The position numbers and the translations under genes were made by a program. DNA of 64,000 nucleotides, from positions 124,001 to 188,000 of the forward strand of contig NZ_CAUQKJ010000003.1 of NCBI RefSeq assembly GCF_963518785.1. The letters run 5' to 3'. Under the pieces are notes generated by a model. It had not been told where the DNA came from and ran no database searches. It was given only the letters and a program-made list of their open reading frames with translations. Source of the DNA: an uncultured Campylobacter sp. Lineage in GTDB: Bacteria; Campylobacterota; Campylobacteria; Campylobacterales; Campylobacteraceae. Below, piece after piece: positions 54,208 to 63,182 of this stretch (the stretch's first letter is position 1; each line of letters opens with the position of its first letter).

Positions 54208-55721
54208 AATCCCTAAAATGCGCTGCCTTCACGGATGCTCTGATCCCCGTAGAGGTCGAGTCGACATTCGTGCGGGGGCTGCCGGGATTTAATATCGTAG
54301 GCCTTGCGGGCGCTACGATAAAAGAGAGCGAAAGCCGCGTAAAAGCGGCGCTTGTGAGCTTAAATTTTAAATTTCCCGCATCCAAAATCATCATAAATCT
54401 CTCCCCCTCCGACACGCCCAAAAACGGCTCGCACTTCGATCTTGCGATCGCGCTTCTAATCGCGCTGCAAAAAGAGCGCATCGACGGCGATTTCTTCGTC
54501 TTCGGCGAGCTCGGCTTAGACGGCAGCCTAAAGAGTACGGCGAGCCTCTTTTCGATCCTACTTTTTTTAAGCACGAAGGTGAAGCGCGCTAAAATTTTAG
54601 TGCCGCAAAGCATTGCTCTAAAGGCCTGCACGATCCCAAACTACGACGTTTATGCTGTGGATAGCCTAAGCGATGCGGTCAGATTTTTTTTAGATGAGGA
54701 GTTCGCCGCAAGCAGGCTCATGCGAGAAACCCATCCGCTTTTTAAAAATGTCGTGGAAATTGACGGGCAAGCTTACGTTCCCAACCGCGATTTTTCGCTC
54801 GATTTCAAAGACGTCAAAGGACAAAAGCGCGCCAAGCGCGCGAGCCTGATCGCTGCGTGCGGCATGCACAATATCCTCTTTGAAGGCAGCCCGGGATGTG
54901 GCAAAAGCATGTGCGCCAAGCGGATAGCCAGAATTCTGCCGCCGCAGAGCCTGGGCGAAGTGCTGCTCTCGTGCGCCTACGAGTCGCTAAATAACAAAGA
55001 CGTCGATTTTAGCGCGCTACGTCCCTTCCGCTCGCCGCACCACACCAGCACGCGCAGCTCGATTTTCGGCGGCGGCAGTAGCGGCGCAAAGATCGGCGAG
55101 GTCGCGCTCGCAAACGGCGGCGAGCTGTTTTTCGACGAGCTGCCGCACTTCGGCAAGCAAATTTTAGAAAGCCTGCGCGAGCCGCTGGAGGATAATAGAA
55201 TTTTGATTTCGCGCGTAAATTCCAAGGTCGAATACCAGACGAAATTTATCTTCGTCGCGGCGCAAAATCCCTGCCCGTGCGGAAATCTATTTTCCAAAAA
55301 CCTCACCTGCACCTGCTCGCTAAACGACATCAGGCGCTACAAAAACACGATCTCCGCGCCGCTGCTCGATCGCATCGACATATATGTCGCGATGGACGAG
55401 ACCGGCGCGGACGACAGAAGCGACGTTTGCAGCGAGGAGATGGCGGACGCGGTGCTACGGGCGTTTCGAGCGCAAAAGGCTCGCGGACAGAGCGAGCTAA
55501 ACGCAAAGCTACGCGACGAGGAGACTGAAAAATTTTGCATCTGCGAAAGCGCGGCGTGGGATGTTTTGCAAACGGCGATTACCCGCTACGACCTTTCGCA
55601 GCGCGGCGTGAATAAGACGCTAAAGCTTGCCCGCACTATCGCCGATCTAGCAGGTGCCGAGATCATCGCCAAGGCGCATATTTTGGAGGCTCTTAGCTTT
55701 CGCATAAGGAGCGAAATTTGA
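54204..55721 (+). CDS. comM: ComM/YifB-type AAA+ ATPase
   Basis: A 505-residue Mg-chelatase-like protein: N-terminal ChlI-like (Lon-type) domain (about 1-170: VEVESTFVRGLPGFNIVGLAG), AAA+ domain with Walker A GSPGCGKSM and Walker B GELFFDELPH, then the zinc-like Cys stretch CPCGNLFSKNLTCTC and a C-terminal helical domain. ComM is a hexameric helicase that drives branch migration when DNA taken up by natural transformation is integrated. Its presence fits a transformable organism. It overlaps def and nnr by four bases each. Confidence 0.93.
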   Translation: MKSLKCAAFTDALIPVEVESTFVRGLPGFNIVGLAGATIKESESRVKAALVSLNFKFPASKIIINLSPSDTPKNGSHFDLAIALLIALQKERIDGDFFVFGELGLDGSLKSTASLFSILLFLSTKVKRAKILVPQSIALKACTIPNYDVYAVDSLSDAVRFFLDEEFAASRLMRETHPLFKNVVEIDGQAYVPNRDFSLDFKDVKGQKRAKRASLIAACGMHNILFEGSPGCGKSMCAKRIARILPPQSLGEVLLSCAYESLNNKDVDFSALRPFRSPHHTSTRSSIFGGGSSGAKIGEVALANGGELFFDELPHFGKQILESLREPLEDNRILISRVNSKVEYQTKFIFVAAQNPCPCGNLFSKNLTCTCSLNDIRRYKNTISAPLLDRIDIYVAMDETGADDRSDVCSEEMADAVLRAFRAQKARGQSELNAKLRDEETEKFCICESAAWDVLQTAITRYDLSQRGVNKTLKLARTIADLAGAEIIAKAHILEALSFRIRSEI

Positions 55722-57358
55722 AAAAAATTTTCTTTAGCACCGAGGAACTCGACGCGCGGGCGAGCGCGAAATTTGGACTGAGTGAGCAAATTTTAATGGA
55801 AAACGCCGCAGGCAGGATCGAGAGCGAGATCAGAAAGCGGCTCAAAAAGGGTTCGCGCATTTTGGCGCTTTGCGGCGGCGGAAATAACGGCGCCGACGCG
55901 ATGGCGGCGCTGCGAAAGCTAAGCGGCGATTTTAGCTGCACGGCGCTTTGCGTGCTTCAAAACAGAAGCGCGGCGGGTAAATTTCAAGCGGAAGCGGCGC
56001 GGGCTGCGGGCGTTAAGCTTATCGATATCGCGAGCGCAAAAGACGCTTTCGAGCACGTAGAGGACGCGTCTAGCAAGGATGCCTGCACGCATGAAAGCGT
56101 AGGCGGCTCCTCTTTAAAGGGCGCGAGCGAGCCGCGGGGCGAGCACGAAAACCTGAACGGCGCGGACGTTTCAGGCGGCGGCGATAAATTAAGCACGAAA
56201 TTTGCAGGCGCTAAATTTGAGATCGCGGCGCGTGGCGGCGAGTGCGGCAATCTAGGCAACGAATGCGGCGAACCGAGCGTCCTGCACGATGAGATTACAA
56301 GCGCAGACTGCATAATCGACGGGATTTTCGGCAGTGGTTTGAATAAACCGGTAAGCTCTGAAATTTGTGAAATTTTATCTCTCGCAAACAGCGCAAAATC
56401 CCTAAAAATCGCAGTCGATATCCCAAGCGGCATCGATGGGAGCGGGCGCATTTTAGGCGGTGCCTTTTGCGCGGATCTGACGATCGCGATGGGAGCGCTG
56501 AAGCTCGCGCTGTTTTCGGACGGCGCGAAGGATTATGTAGGGCGAATCAAAGTCGCAAATCTTGGAATTTCGCGCTCAAATTTCGAAGGACGGAGCGAAT
56601 ATTTTCTACTTCAAAAAAGCGATCTGAAGCTGCCGCTACGCAGGAAGCAAAACACCAACAAGGGCGACTTCGGGCACACCTACGTCGTAAGCGGACAGAT
56701 GAGCGGAGCGGCGCAGATGGCGGCTCTAGCGGCTCACGCGATCGGCAGCGGGCTCGTTAGCGTCGTTAGTGAGGGGTCGTTAAATTTAAGCCCGATTTTG
56801 ATGCAAAAAAGCTCATTCAATGCCGCGCGGGTGGTAGTCTGCGGCTGCGGGTTGGGGGAGCGAAAGATCGATCTTGCCGCGCTACGGGGCAAAAGCTGCG
56901 TCATCGACGCCGATCTGTGCTACGAGCGCGAAATTTTAAGCCTGCTAGACGCCAATTCAAATTTAATTCTAACGCCCCATCCGAAGGAGTTTTGCTCGCT
57001 TTTAAAGATCGCAGGCATCGCAGATCTTAGCGTAAGCGAGCTGCAAGAGCGGCGTTTCGAGCTTGCGCGGGCGTGGAGCGATAAATTTAGCGGCGTGCTC
57101 GTGCTAAAGGGCGCAAACACGTTCATCGCTCAAGCGGGCATCATCTACGTCTGCGACAAGGGTAGCGCCACGCTCGCAAAGGGCGGCAGCGGCGACGTAC
57201 TCGCAGGGCTCATCGGCGGGCTGCTCGCGCAAGGCTACTCGCCTCTGCAAGCCTCAATCTGCGGCGTCCTAGCCCACGCACTCGCCGCGCGAGCCTTCGC
57301 CAAAAACTCCTACGCGCTAAATCCGCTCGATCTCATCGAGGAGGTAAAATGGTTGTGA
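55718..57358 (+). CDS. nnr: Bifunctional NAD(P)H-hydrate repair enzyme with internal insert
   Basis: Repairs NAD(P)H damaged by hydration: an N-terminal epimerase domain (GGGNNGADAMAALR; IIDGIFGSGLNKP) and a C-terminal ADP/ATP-dependent dehydratase (GDFGHTYVVSGQMSGAAQMA; KGSATLAKGGSGDVLAGLIG). The start is a TTG at 55718 with AGGAG six bases before, inside the comM stop. Residues about 115-188 (bases 56060-56281) between the two epimerase strands are Gly/Ser/Glu/Cys-rich and not part of the family, making the protein 546 rather than about 470-500. Frame intact. Confidence 0.9.
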   Translation: MKKIFFSTEELDARASAKFGLSEQILMENAAGRIESEIRKRLKKGSRILALCGGGNNGADAMAALRKLSGDFSCTALCVLQNRSAAGKFQAEAARAAGVKLIDIASAKDAFEHVEDASSKDACTHESVGGSSLKGASEPRGEHENLNGADVSGGGDKLSTKFAGAKFEIAARGGECGNLGNECGEPSVLHDEITSADCIIDGIFGSGLNKPVSSEICEILSLANSAKSLKIAVDIPSGIDGSGRILGGAFCADLTIAMGALKLALFSDGAKDYVGRIKVANLGISRSNFEGRSEYFLLQKSDLKLPLRRKQNTNKGDFGHTYVVSGQMSGAAQMAALAAHAIGSGLVSVVSEGSLNLSPILMQKSSFNAARVVVCGCGLGERKIDLAALRGKSCVIDADLCYEREILSLLDANSNLILTPHPKEFCSLLKIAGIADLSVSELQERRFELARAWSDKFSGVLVLKGANTFIAQAGIIYVCDKGSATLAKGGSGDVLAGLIGGLLAQGYSPLQASICGVLAHALAARAFAKNSYALNPLDLIEEVKWL

Positions 57359-57927
57359 AAAAGCTCGCCGTGCTTTTTAGCGGCAGCGGCTCAAATTTGG
57401 AGGCGATCCTGCAGAAGCTGCACGGCAAAACTTTTGGGGGCACCAAGATCGAAGTCGTGCTAACGCTAAGCAACAAAGCTAACGCAGGCGGTATCGAAAA
57501 GACCGCAAAATTCGGGCTTAAAAGCGTGATCCTAAATCACAAAGATTTTGCTAGCCGCGAGGAATTTGACGCCGCGCTCGTGCGCGAGATCGAAAAAAGC
57601 GGCGCGGATCTTACGGTGCTTGCGGGCTTTATGAGGATTCTCACGCCCGTTTTTACGAGCAGGATTCGCGCGATAAACCTGCACCCGTCGCTGCTGCCGC
57701 TTTTTAAGGGCGCGCATGCGATAAAAGAGAGCTTTGAAAGCGATATGAAGGTTGGCGGCGTGAGCGTGCACTGGGTCAGCGAGGAGCTTGACGGCGGCGC
57801 GATCATCGCTCAGCGCGCGTTTGAAAAGAGCGCAGGAATGAGCCTTGAGGCTTATGAGGCCAAAATCCACGAGATCGAACATGAGCTATTGCCGCAGGTG
57901 ATCGTAGAAATTTTGTGCCAAAGCTAA
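57349..57927 (+). CDS. purN: Phosphoribosylglycinamide formyltransferase
   Basis: Transfers a formyl group from 10-formyl-THF to GAR in purine synthesis. A 192-residue enzyme with FSGSGSNLEAI (substrate P-loop), NLHPSLLPLFKGAHAI (catalytic Asn and His) and HWVSEELDGGAIIAQ (catalytic Asp). The ATG at 57349 overlaps the last codons of nnr by ten bases and sits after GAGGAGG. It is the last gene of the tig-clpP-def-comM-nnr-purN operon. Confidence 0.94.
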   Translation: MVVKKLAVLFSGSGSNLEAILQKLHGKTFGGTKIEVVLTLSNKANAGGIEKTAKFGLKSVILNHKDFASREEFDAALVREIEKSGADLTVLAGFMRILTPVFTSRIRAINLHPSLLPLFKGAHAIKESFESDMKVGGVSVHWVSEELDGGAIIAQRAFEKSAGMSLEAYEAKIHEIEHELLPQVIVEILCQS

Positions 57928-58054
57928 ATTTTACGCTAAATTTAAAGAGCGAAATTCCGCGGAATTTTATAAATTTAAAGCTTAGTTCTTTAAATTTAGG
58001 GGCGGTTCGAGGCTAAGCTTTAAATTTTTGCTAGCTAAATTTAGAAAGATAAAG

Positions 58055-59095
58055 ATGACCGCAAACGAACTGGAAAAACTAAGGCTCGGCATCCTGGAAG
58101 AGGCGGAGCAGCGCAAAGGCACGGCGTTTTCGATAATAGTACTAGCGGTGCTAGCCTCGGCGCTGTGGCTATTTTTCAATTTTAGAGATCAAGAAGCAGC
58201 AGTAGGCCTCTGCTGGATCATAGTGGTATTTAGCTGCGGCAGCATCTCTTTTAGAGTAGTGAATAAAGATGCAAATATAGTGCGCGTATTTATCTTTTGC
58301 ACCTTGCTGTGGATGCTTGCCAAAGGCGTAGAAATGTGCGAGAATGATACTTTGCGCTTCGTCATCGCACTCGTAACCATCTGCCTTTCTTTGTTTAATA
58401 TCGCGGATGCCGCGCTGGAGCGGATCAAATACAACAGATCCAAAAAATTCGTCCGCGCCTTTAAACACCAATATATCGCGCCCTATATCGCAAGCCTAGG
58501 TTATTGCTACGAAATTTCAGGCTCGTTTCGGCCGGCGTATCTGCGCGCTAGCGGCCTATTTGTGGACGGCATAAGCTATTTTGATTGCGAAGATAAAATT
58601 TCAGGCGTTTATGACGGAGTATTTTTCAGCTTTGCGGATGTTTGCGTGACTCATACTGACGAACGACGTAGCAGCAGGGGGATATTTTTCTACGCAGAAT
58701 TTAAAAAGCGCATAAACTCGGTGACCGTGATCCTGCCTTCGCTCAGCGCGAGGCCAATACTCGGCGGACTTAAGAAGATCGCTATGGACGATAGCGAGTT
58801 TAGCTCCGCATTTAGCGTATATAGCGCCGATGCGGTGTCTGCAATGTATGCCCTCACGCCCGCCTTTATGCGGCGCTTGCTTCGCTTTAGAAGCGGTGCC
58901 GGCGGACCGATCAGTTTAAGCTTTTCGGGCAGAAACGTCTATATTTTCATCCGCACGGGATACGATAGTTTCGAGCCTAGCGTGGATCGCAGCGTATTTG
59001 GCTTTGATCCCGCCGCGTCTATCAAGCACGAGCTTCTATTCTTTCTATCCATCGTAAAAACTCTGAAATTAAACGAAAATATCTGGCTAGATTAA
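58055..59095 (+). CDS. DUF3137 membrane protein, short paralogue
   Basis: About 346 residues: three or four membrane helices in the first 135 residues, then a DUF3137 soluble domain with phrases seen in the longer paralogue at 20762-22147 (SVYSADAVSAMYALTPAFMR versus VYTTDQVGARYALTPLLMQR; the F-E-P near IRTGYDSFEPSVD; the closing KLNENIWLD versus LNRKIWSE). It lacks the low-complexity insert of that protein. ATG at 58055 is preferred over a TTG at 58028. Function unknown. About 130 bases after purN. Confidence 0.78.
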   Translation: MTANELEKLRLGILEEAEQRKGTAFSIIVLAVLASALWLFFNFRDQEAAVGLCWIIVVFSCGSISFRVVNKDANIVRVFIFCTLLWMLAKGVEMCENDTLRFVIALVTICLSLFNIADAALERIKYNRSKKFVRAFKHQYIAPYIASLGYCYEISGSFRPAYLRASGLFVDGISYFDCEDKISGVYDGVFFSFADVCVTHTDERRSSRGIFFYAEFKKRINSVTVILPSLSARPILGGLKKIAMDDSEFSSAFSVYSADAVSAMYALTPAFMRRLLRFRSGAGGPISLSFSGRNVYIFIRTGYDSFEPSVDRSVFGFDPAASIKHELLFFLSIVKTLKLNENIWLD

Positions 59096-59613
59096 ATTTT
59101 AAATTTGACTTTAAATCCACAAATACAGAGGCTTTGCACCGCCGCGGAATTTTAAAATTTAAAAGTACTCTTCCCGGCTCGGCGCCGCTATGATTTAGAA
59201 TTTTCGCGACAAGGTCTGTTACATTTGCGGCGGAGAGCGAAGTTTGAAATCTATCGCGATGAAATCCCATGCGGTTTATAAATTTTTGCGGCCCGCATAG
59301 AAGAATTGAGCGAAGATGGATACTGATATGGCGATGATTGCACCGTACGCTTTCCATAATGGAGATTACCACGTTGCCTATCATCGTGCCGCAAACACTA
59401 CTTTTACCGTCGCGAGCCCGCACCAAAAAAATTGAGTGCCGATCACGGCAATGATAGAAGAGATAATTTACTCATATTTTCATGTTTATTTCGCTATCCT
59501 AATGCTTTTAAAAATCGACGATTAAAAAAGCTCATACAAAAGCCGGCTACACATTTAATCTGCCTCCAAGTATTTTTAAGCGACAATACGAAAATCAAAT
59601 TTTCGGAGTCCTC
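59096..59613. other. Intergenic region; change in motif flavour
   Basis: Holds no gene. From here rightward the AATT-containing words change from AATTTTA-type to CAAATTTG-type. Just before the next gene lies a small hairpin CGAAAAT/ATTTTCG (59589-59605). Frames on both strands are not credible. Confidence 0.4.
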
Positions 59614-60216
59614 ATGACGATTTACGAGTTAAAGCCCAAATTTCAAAATTTACTTCGTCCGTTAGTAAGACGCCTTTACGGCGCGGGCGTCAGCGCAAAT
59701 CAAGTTACGATCACAGCCTGCGTCATTTCCGTCCTGCTGGGCGGACTTCTGATAAAATTCGCCGAAATTTCGACGCTATTCTTTCTGCTGCCCGTTTGGA
59801 TGTTTTTGCGTATGGCGCTAAATGCCATCGACGGCATGCTGGCTCGCGAGTTTAATCAAAAAAGCCCGCTGGGCGGCTACCTAAACGAAGCCACGGACGT
59901 CATCTCGGACGCCGCGCTGTATCTGCCGTTTGCCTTCGTGGCGCCGTTTGACTGGGGTGTTATCGCGCTCGTTATCTTTCTATCTTTTATGAGTGAGTTT
60001 TTGGGCGTTCTAGGGCAGGTGCACGGTTGCGGCAGGCGATACGACGGGCCTATGGGCAAGAGCGACCGCGCGTTTATATTCGGGCTTATCGGTACGGTAT
60101 ATGCGCTATCTGGGCGACTACCGGAGTGGTTTAGCTGGGTACTTTACGCCGCGATATTTTTACTCGCGCTTACTTGCGCAAACCGCGTGAGGATGGGACT
60201 AAAAAGCGGGGAATAA
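59614..60216 (+). CDS. CDP-alcohol phosphatidyltransferase, YnjF/YnbA type
   Basis: A 200-residue membrane enzyme with about five helices. The catalytic signature is DGMLAREFNQKSPLGGYLNE followed by ATDVISD; in the canonical DGxxAR...GxxxDxxxD pattern the first Asp of the second half is Asn. That variation is typical of the E. coli YnjF-like subgroup as I recall it. These enzymes move a phospho-alcohol onto a CDP-activated lipid. ATG at 59614. With the plsC-like, cdsA-like and YnbC-like genes downstream it resembles the E. coli ynbABCD cluster, whose lipid product is unknown. Confidence 0.85.
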   Translation: MTIYELKPKFQNLLRPLVRRLYGAGVSANQVTITACVISVLLGGLLIKFAEISTLFFLLPVWMFLRMALNAIDGMLAREFNQKSPLGGYLNEATDVISDAALYLPFAFVAPFDWGVIALVIFLSFMSEFLGVLGQVHGCGRRYDGPMGKSDRAFIFGLIGTVYALSGRLPEWFSWVLYAAIFLLALTCANRVRMGLKSGE

Positions 60217-60680
60217 GGCGCCTCAGACGAGGATAAATTTAATATCTATCTCCAAAACCAACGCAAGGTAAATTTGCCTAAATTTGATATAATTGCAAAA
60301 GTTTAAGCTCGCCTCGACGCGGGCACGCAATCGTTATAAATTTGATCTTGTTTAAATTTACGAGATTTTTTGAGGCGAGAATAAAATATCACGGCAAATT
60401 TGTCCGCTTAATTTAGACGTTTTAAAAGACGCTAGGCGCGCAAAACGCGCTTGGTTAATTTCGAGCGTTTTATCAAAGTCGGTGAAATTAAAGGCAAGTA
60501 GCAAAAGCGGCAAATTGCAGGCGTTACTTAAAACCGTATCGGCTTTAATCGTCTCAAATTTATGTCTAAACGCTCGTTTTCGGCAAGGTGGGCAAGAAGC
60601 TTATTTGCCGCACGCAACCGTAAAATTGAGGGCACCGCAAAAAGTGAATTTGAAAAGTAAAAGAGTAAAAAGGATATAGG
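60217..60680. other. Intergenic region
   Basis: Gap within the lipid cluster. Contains CAAATTTG, TAAATTTG and TAAATTTA words and TTGATATAATTG (TATAAT at 60286-60291), a possible promoter. A frame at 60482-60679 runs into the next ribosome site and is not supported. Confidence 0.4.
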
Positions 60681-61319
60681 ATGAAAGAGTTTTTAGCGGC
60701 CGCGCTTGATTTTATCCTTTGCCGCATCACGATATTTATCACGGGCGTACGGCCGCCGCAGGAGCTTTTAAATATCGGCGAGGGTACTAAAATTTACTAC
60801 GCCAACCACGCTAGCCACGGCGATTTTTTGCTAATTTTCGTCTCGCTGCCGTATCGCGTGAGAAAGCGCGTGCGCCCCGTCGCGGCGGCGGAGTACTGGG
60901 AGAGCGGGCCCGTGCGCAGATTTCTTGCTAAAAACGTGTTTAACATGGTGCTAATAAGTCGCCGCAAAGATCCGCTGGAAGCGCTAGCGCAAATGAGAGA
61001 CGCGCTGCAGACGCACTCTCTCATCATCTTTCCGGAAGGCACGCGCAAGATGGATGACGACCTTGCGTTGCAGCCGTTTAAAAGCGGGCTATTTCGTTTG
61101 GCGCAACAGCGCCCCGACGTCCCGCTTGTGCCCGTATGGATCAAAAATGCGCGCCACGTCCTGCCTAAGGGCTTTATGATACCCATCCCGCTGCTTTGCG
61201 AGCTGATCGTGGGCGAGGAGATAACCTACGGCGGCGAGGGCAAGGGAGAGTTTTTACAAAAGGCGCAAGATGCGCTGCTAGCGATGAGCGATACGCAAAA
61301 TGACAGAACGAAAGCCTAG
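60681..61319 (+). CDS. PlsC-type 1-acylglycerol-3-phosphate acyltransferase
   Basis: A 212-residue membrane-associated acyltransferase with the motif NHASHGDFL (HxxxxD-type catalytic block, about residues 41-49), LISRRKDPLEAL, and IIFPEGTRKMDDD (about 114-126), the motifs of lysophosphatidate acyltransferases. It would acylate a lyso-lipid to give phosphatidate or a relative. It lies in the YnbABC-like cluster, so it may feed its CDP-lipid branch; E. coli ynb lacks such a gene. ATG at 60681 follows AAAGGATATAGG. It overlaps the following small frame by 20 bases. Confidence 0.88.
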   Translation: MKEFLAAALDFILCRITIFITGVRPPQELLNIGEGTKIYYANHASHGDFLLIFVSLPYRVRKRVRPVAAAEYWESGPVRRFLAKNVFNMVLISRRKDPLEALAQMRDALQTHSLIIFPEGTRKMDDDLALQPFKSGLFRLAQQRPDVPLVPVWIKNARHVLPKGFMIPIPLLCELIVGEEITYGGEGKGEFLQKAQDALLAMSDTQNDRTKA

Positions 61320-61656
61320 CGAGGCGACTTTGGCCAGAGCTGTAAATTTGAGCCCTCTAAATCCGCCACGCAAGACGGGAAAATTTGCGACCGGTTTTTA
61401 CGGCAAATTTGACGGCGAGCCTTCTAAAATGACGGCTAAAAGCGTCAAATTTAAAAACAAAGCCCAGGCCAAAACGCTCGCCTCTCCGCAAATAAAATTT
61501 GACCCAAGCGCGAGTCCAAAGCGCGAACTTTTTTCGCTAACAAATTTAATCAAGCAAGCTACCTGCACGGCAAACCAAACGCGCGTAAATTTGACTCGCT
61601 TGGGCGCTTCAAAGCATATGTCAAATTTAGCTTCAAATTTAACCGAAAGGCACTAA
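61300..61656 (+). CDS. Low-complexity open frame between plsC and cdsA-like genes
   Basis: 118 codons with no stop, from an ATG inside the plsC-like 3' end to a TAA one base before the cdsA-like ATG. The translation is basic and built of repeats of the NL and KF kind (VNLSPLN, GKFATGF, GKFDGEP, VKFKNKA, IKFDPSAS, SNLASNL), reflecting nine AAATTT words in 357 bases. There is no good ribosome site. It may be a real small protein, or simply an open insert like those inside hisF and the YnbC-like gene. Confidence 0.3.
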   Translation: MTERKPSEATLARAVNLSPLNPPRKTGKFATGFYGKFDGEPSKMTAKSVKFKNKAQAKTLASPQIKFDPSASPKRELFSLTNLIKQATCTANQTRVNLTRLGASKHMSNLASNLTERH

Positions 61657-61657
61657 A

Positions 61658-62587
61658 ATGAACCCGCAAAATCATATCTTAAATCTATTTTTAGGACTCA
61701 TCGGGGTGCTGGTCGTCTCTAGCGCCATTGCCTTTATGCTAAAGGTCAAATTTGGCGCCGAGAACAAAACCGTCTCAAATTTGACCTCGCGCATAAACGC
61801 CTGGTGGGCGATGATTTTGGTGATTTTTGCATTTACGTATATGGGTAAAAACGCCGTGATATTTTTGTTTTTGCTCGTATCTTTTGCCGCATTGCGCGAG
61901 TTTTTGTCGCTCATCTACATCCGCAGGGGCGATCACATCGCGCTCGTGGCATGCTTTTACGTGATTTTGCCCGTGCAGTATATATTTATATATGCCGATT
62001 GGTACGCGATGGCGATGATATTTATCCCGGTTTACGGATTTTTATTTTTGCCGATTTTGGCGGCTATTTGCGGCGATGCGGCATACTTTTTAGAGCGCTC
62101 GACGAAGATCCAGTGGGCGCTGATGATCTGCGTGTTTTGTATCTCGCATATCCCCGCACTTCTTTTGCTGGGTCTTGAGCGCGGTAATAGTATGGAGTTG
62201 ATGCTGTTTTTGATCCTGGTCGTGCAGGCTAGCGACGTGCTGCAGTACATCTGGGGCAAGCTTTTTGGCAAACGCAAGATCGCGCCTAGCATCAGTCCGT
62301 CTAAGACCGTGGTCGGCTTTGCGGGAGGGGTTCTTAGCGCTAGCGCGCTGGCCGCGTGCCTGCATCATCTCACGCCTTTTGGCGCGGTAGGGGCGTTTTT
62401 TATCGGGCTTGCCGTTTGTATGATAGGCTTTTTAGGAGGGCTTGTTATGTCGGCGATCAAGCGCGATCTGGGCGTCAAGGACTGGGGCTACATGATCAGC
62501 GGGCACGGCGGGATGCTTGACCGTATGGACTCGCTATGTTTTGCGGCGCCGATATTTTTTCACATAGTTAGATATTTTTACGCGTGA
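61658..62587 (+). CDS. CdsA-like phosphatidate cytidylyltransferase, YnbB type
   Basis: A 309-residue membrane protein with about eight helices and the CDP-diacylglycerol synthase signature near the C-terminal end: SPSKTVVGFAGG (about 210-221) followed by SAIKRDLGVKDWGYMISGHG and GMLDRMDS, which matches the S-x(8)-DxxxKxxxxKDxxxxxPGHGGxxDRxD family pattern. It activates a phosphatidate with CTP for use by the CDP-alcohol transferase in this cluster. This looks like the YnbB paralogue, a second copy beside the housekeeping CdsA expected elsewhere. ATG at 61658 follows GAAAGG. Confidence 0.88.
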   Translation: MNPQNHILNLFLGLIGVLVVSSAIAFMLKVKFGAENKTVSNLTSRINAWWAMILVIFAFTYMGKNAVIFLFLLVSFAALREFLSLIYIRRGDHIALVACFYVILPVQYIFIYADWYAMAMIFIPVYGFLFLPILAAICGDAAYFLERSTKIQWALMICVFCISHIPALLLLGLERGNSMELMLFLILVVQASDVLQYIWGKLFGKRKIAPSISPSKTVVGFAGGVLSASALAACLHHLTPFGAVGAFFIGLAVCMIGFLGGLVMSAIKRDLGVKDWGYMISGHGGMLDRMDSLCFAAPIFFHIVRYFYA

Positions 62588-62594
62588 GGTTTTG

Positions 62595-63144
62595 ATGAAA
62601 ATTTGGAGCAAAATTTTACTTTTAGCGCTGACGGCAAATTTTGCCTTTGCTTTTTCTGGCCAGAAGCTCGTGCAAGACGCTAGAGCGCAGATCGAGCAGA
62701 CGCTGTTTTACGATCCTTCGTACTCTAGGATTGAGTACCCGATGGGCGACGTGGATATGATAAAGGGCGTCTGCACCGACGTCGTCGTTAGAGCGCTGCG
62801 CGGGCAGGATATCGATCTGCAGAGGCTCATCCACGAGGATATGAGCGCAAATTTTAGCGCCTAAAAACTGGGGCGCGAAAAAGACCGACAAAAACATCGA
62901 TCATCGCCGCGTACCAAACATCGCGACCTACCTAAAACGCAAGGGTTACGAGGCGAAGGGCGAGTTTAAGGCGGGCGATATCGTGACGTGGCGGCTGGAT
63001 AACGGCAGACCGCATATCGGTATAGTTTCGGATAAATTTGCCGCCGACAAAACCCCGCTCGTGATCCATAACATCGGGCTTGGCGCGCAGGAGGAGGACG
63101 TGCTAAATGTTTACGAGATAACGGGGCACTTTAGGATAAAATAA
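62595..63144 (+). pseudogene. DUF1287 protein gene with a frameshift near base 62862
   Basis: The first part (signal peptide FAFAFS, then KGVCTDVVVRALRGQDIDLQ and HEDMSANFSA) stops at TAA 62862-62864. The rest of the domain continues at once in another frame from 62863: KNWGAKKTDKNIDHRRVPNI, GDIVTWRLDNGRPHIGIVSD, HNIGLGAQEEDVLNVYEITG, ending at TAA 63142-63144. Relatives read ANFSAYPKxWG at the joint, so about five bases seem to be missing between GCCT and AAAAAC. Either the gene is broken or the assembly is. DUF1287 is an NlpC/P60-like fold with the conserved Cys in GVCTDV and a His; role unknown. Start ATG 62595. Confidence 0.75.
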
Positions 63145-63182
63145 GTAGAAAAATCGATAAATTTAAGCGAGAAAGGCGAAAA

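Noticed and set aside
59022..59617. Frames on both strands in the 59.1-59.6 kb gap
   Set aside because: Not protein-like and lack ribosome sites.
60482..60679. 65-codon frame before the PlsC-like gene
   Set aside because: GTG start without ribosome site; ends in the next gene's ribosome site.
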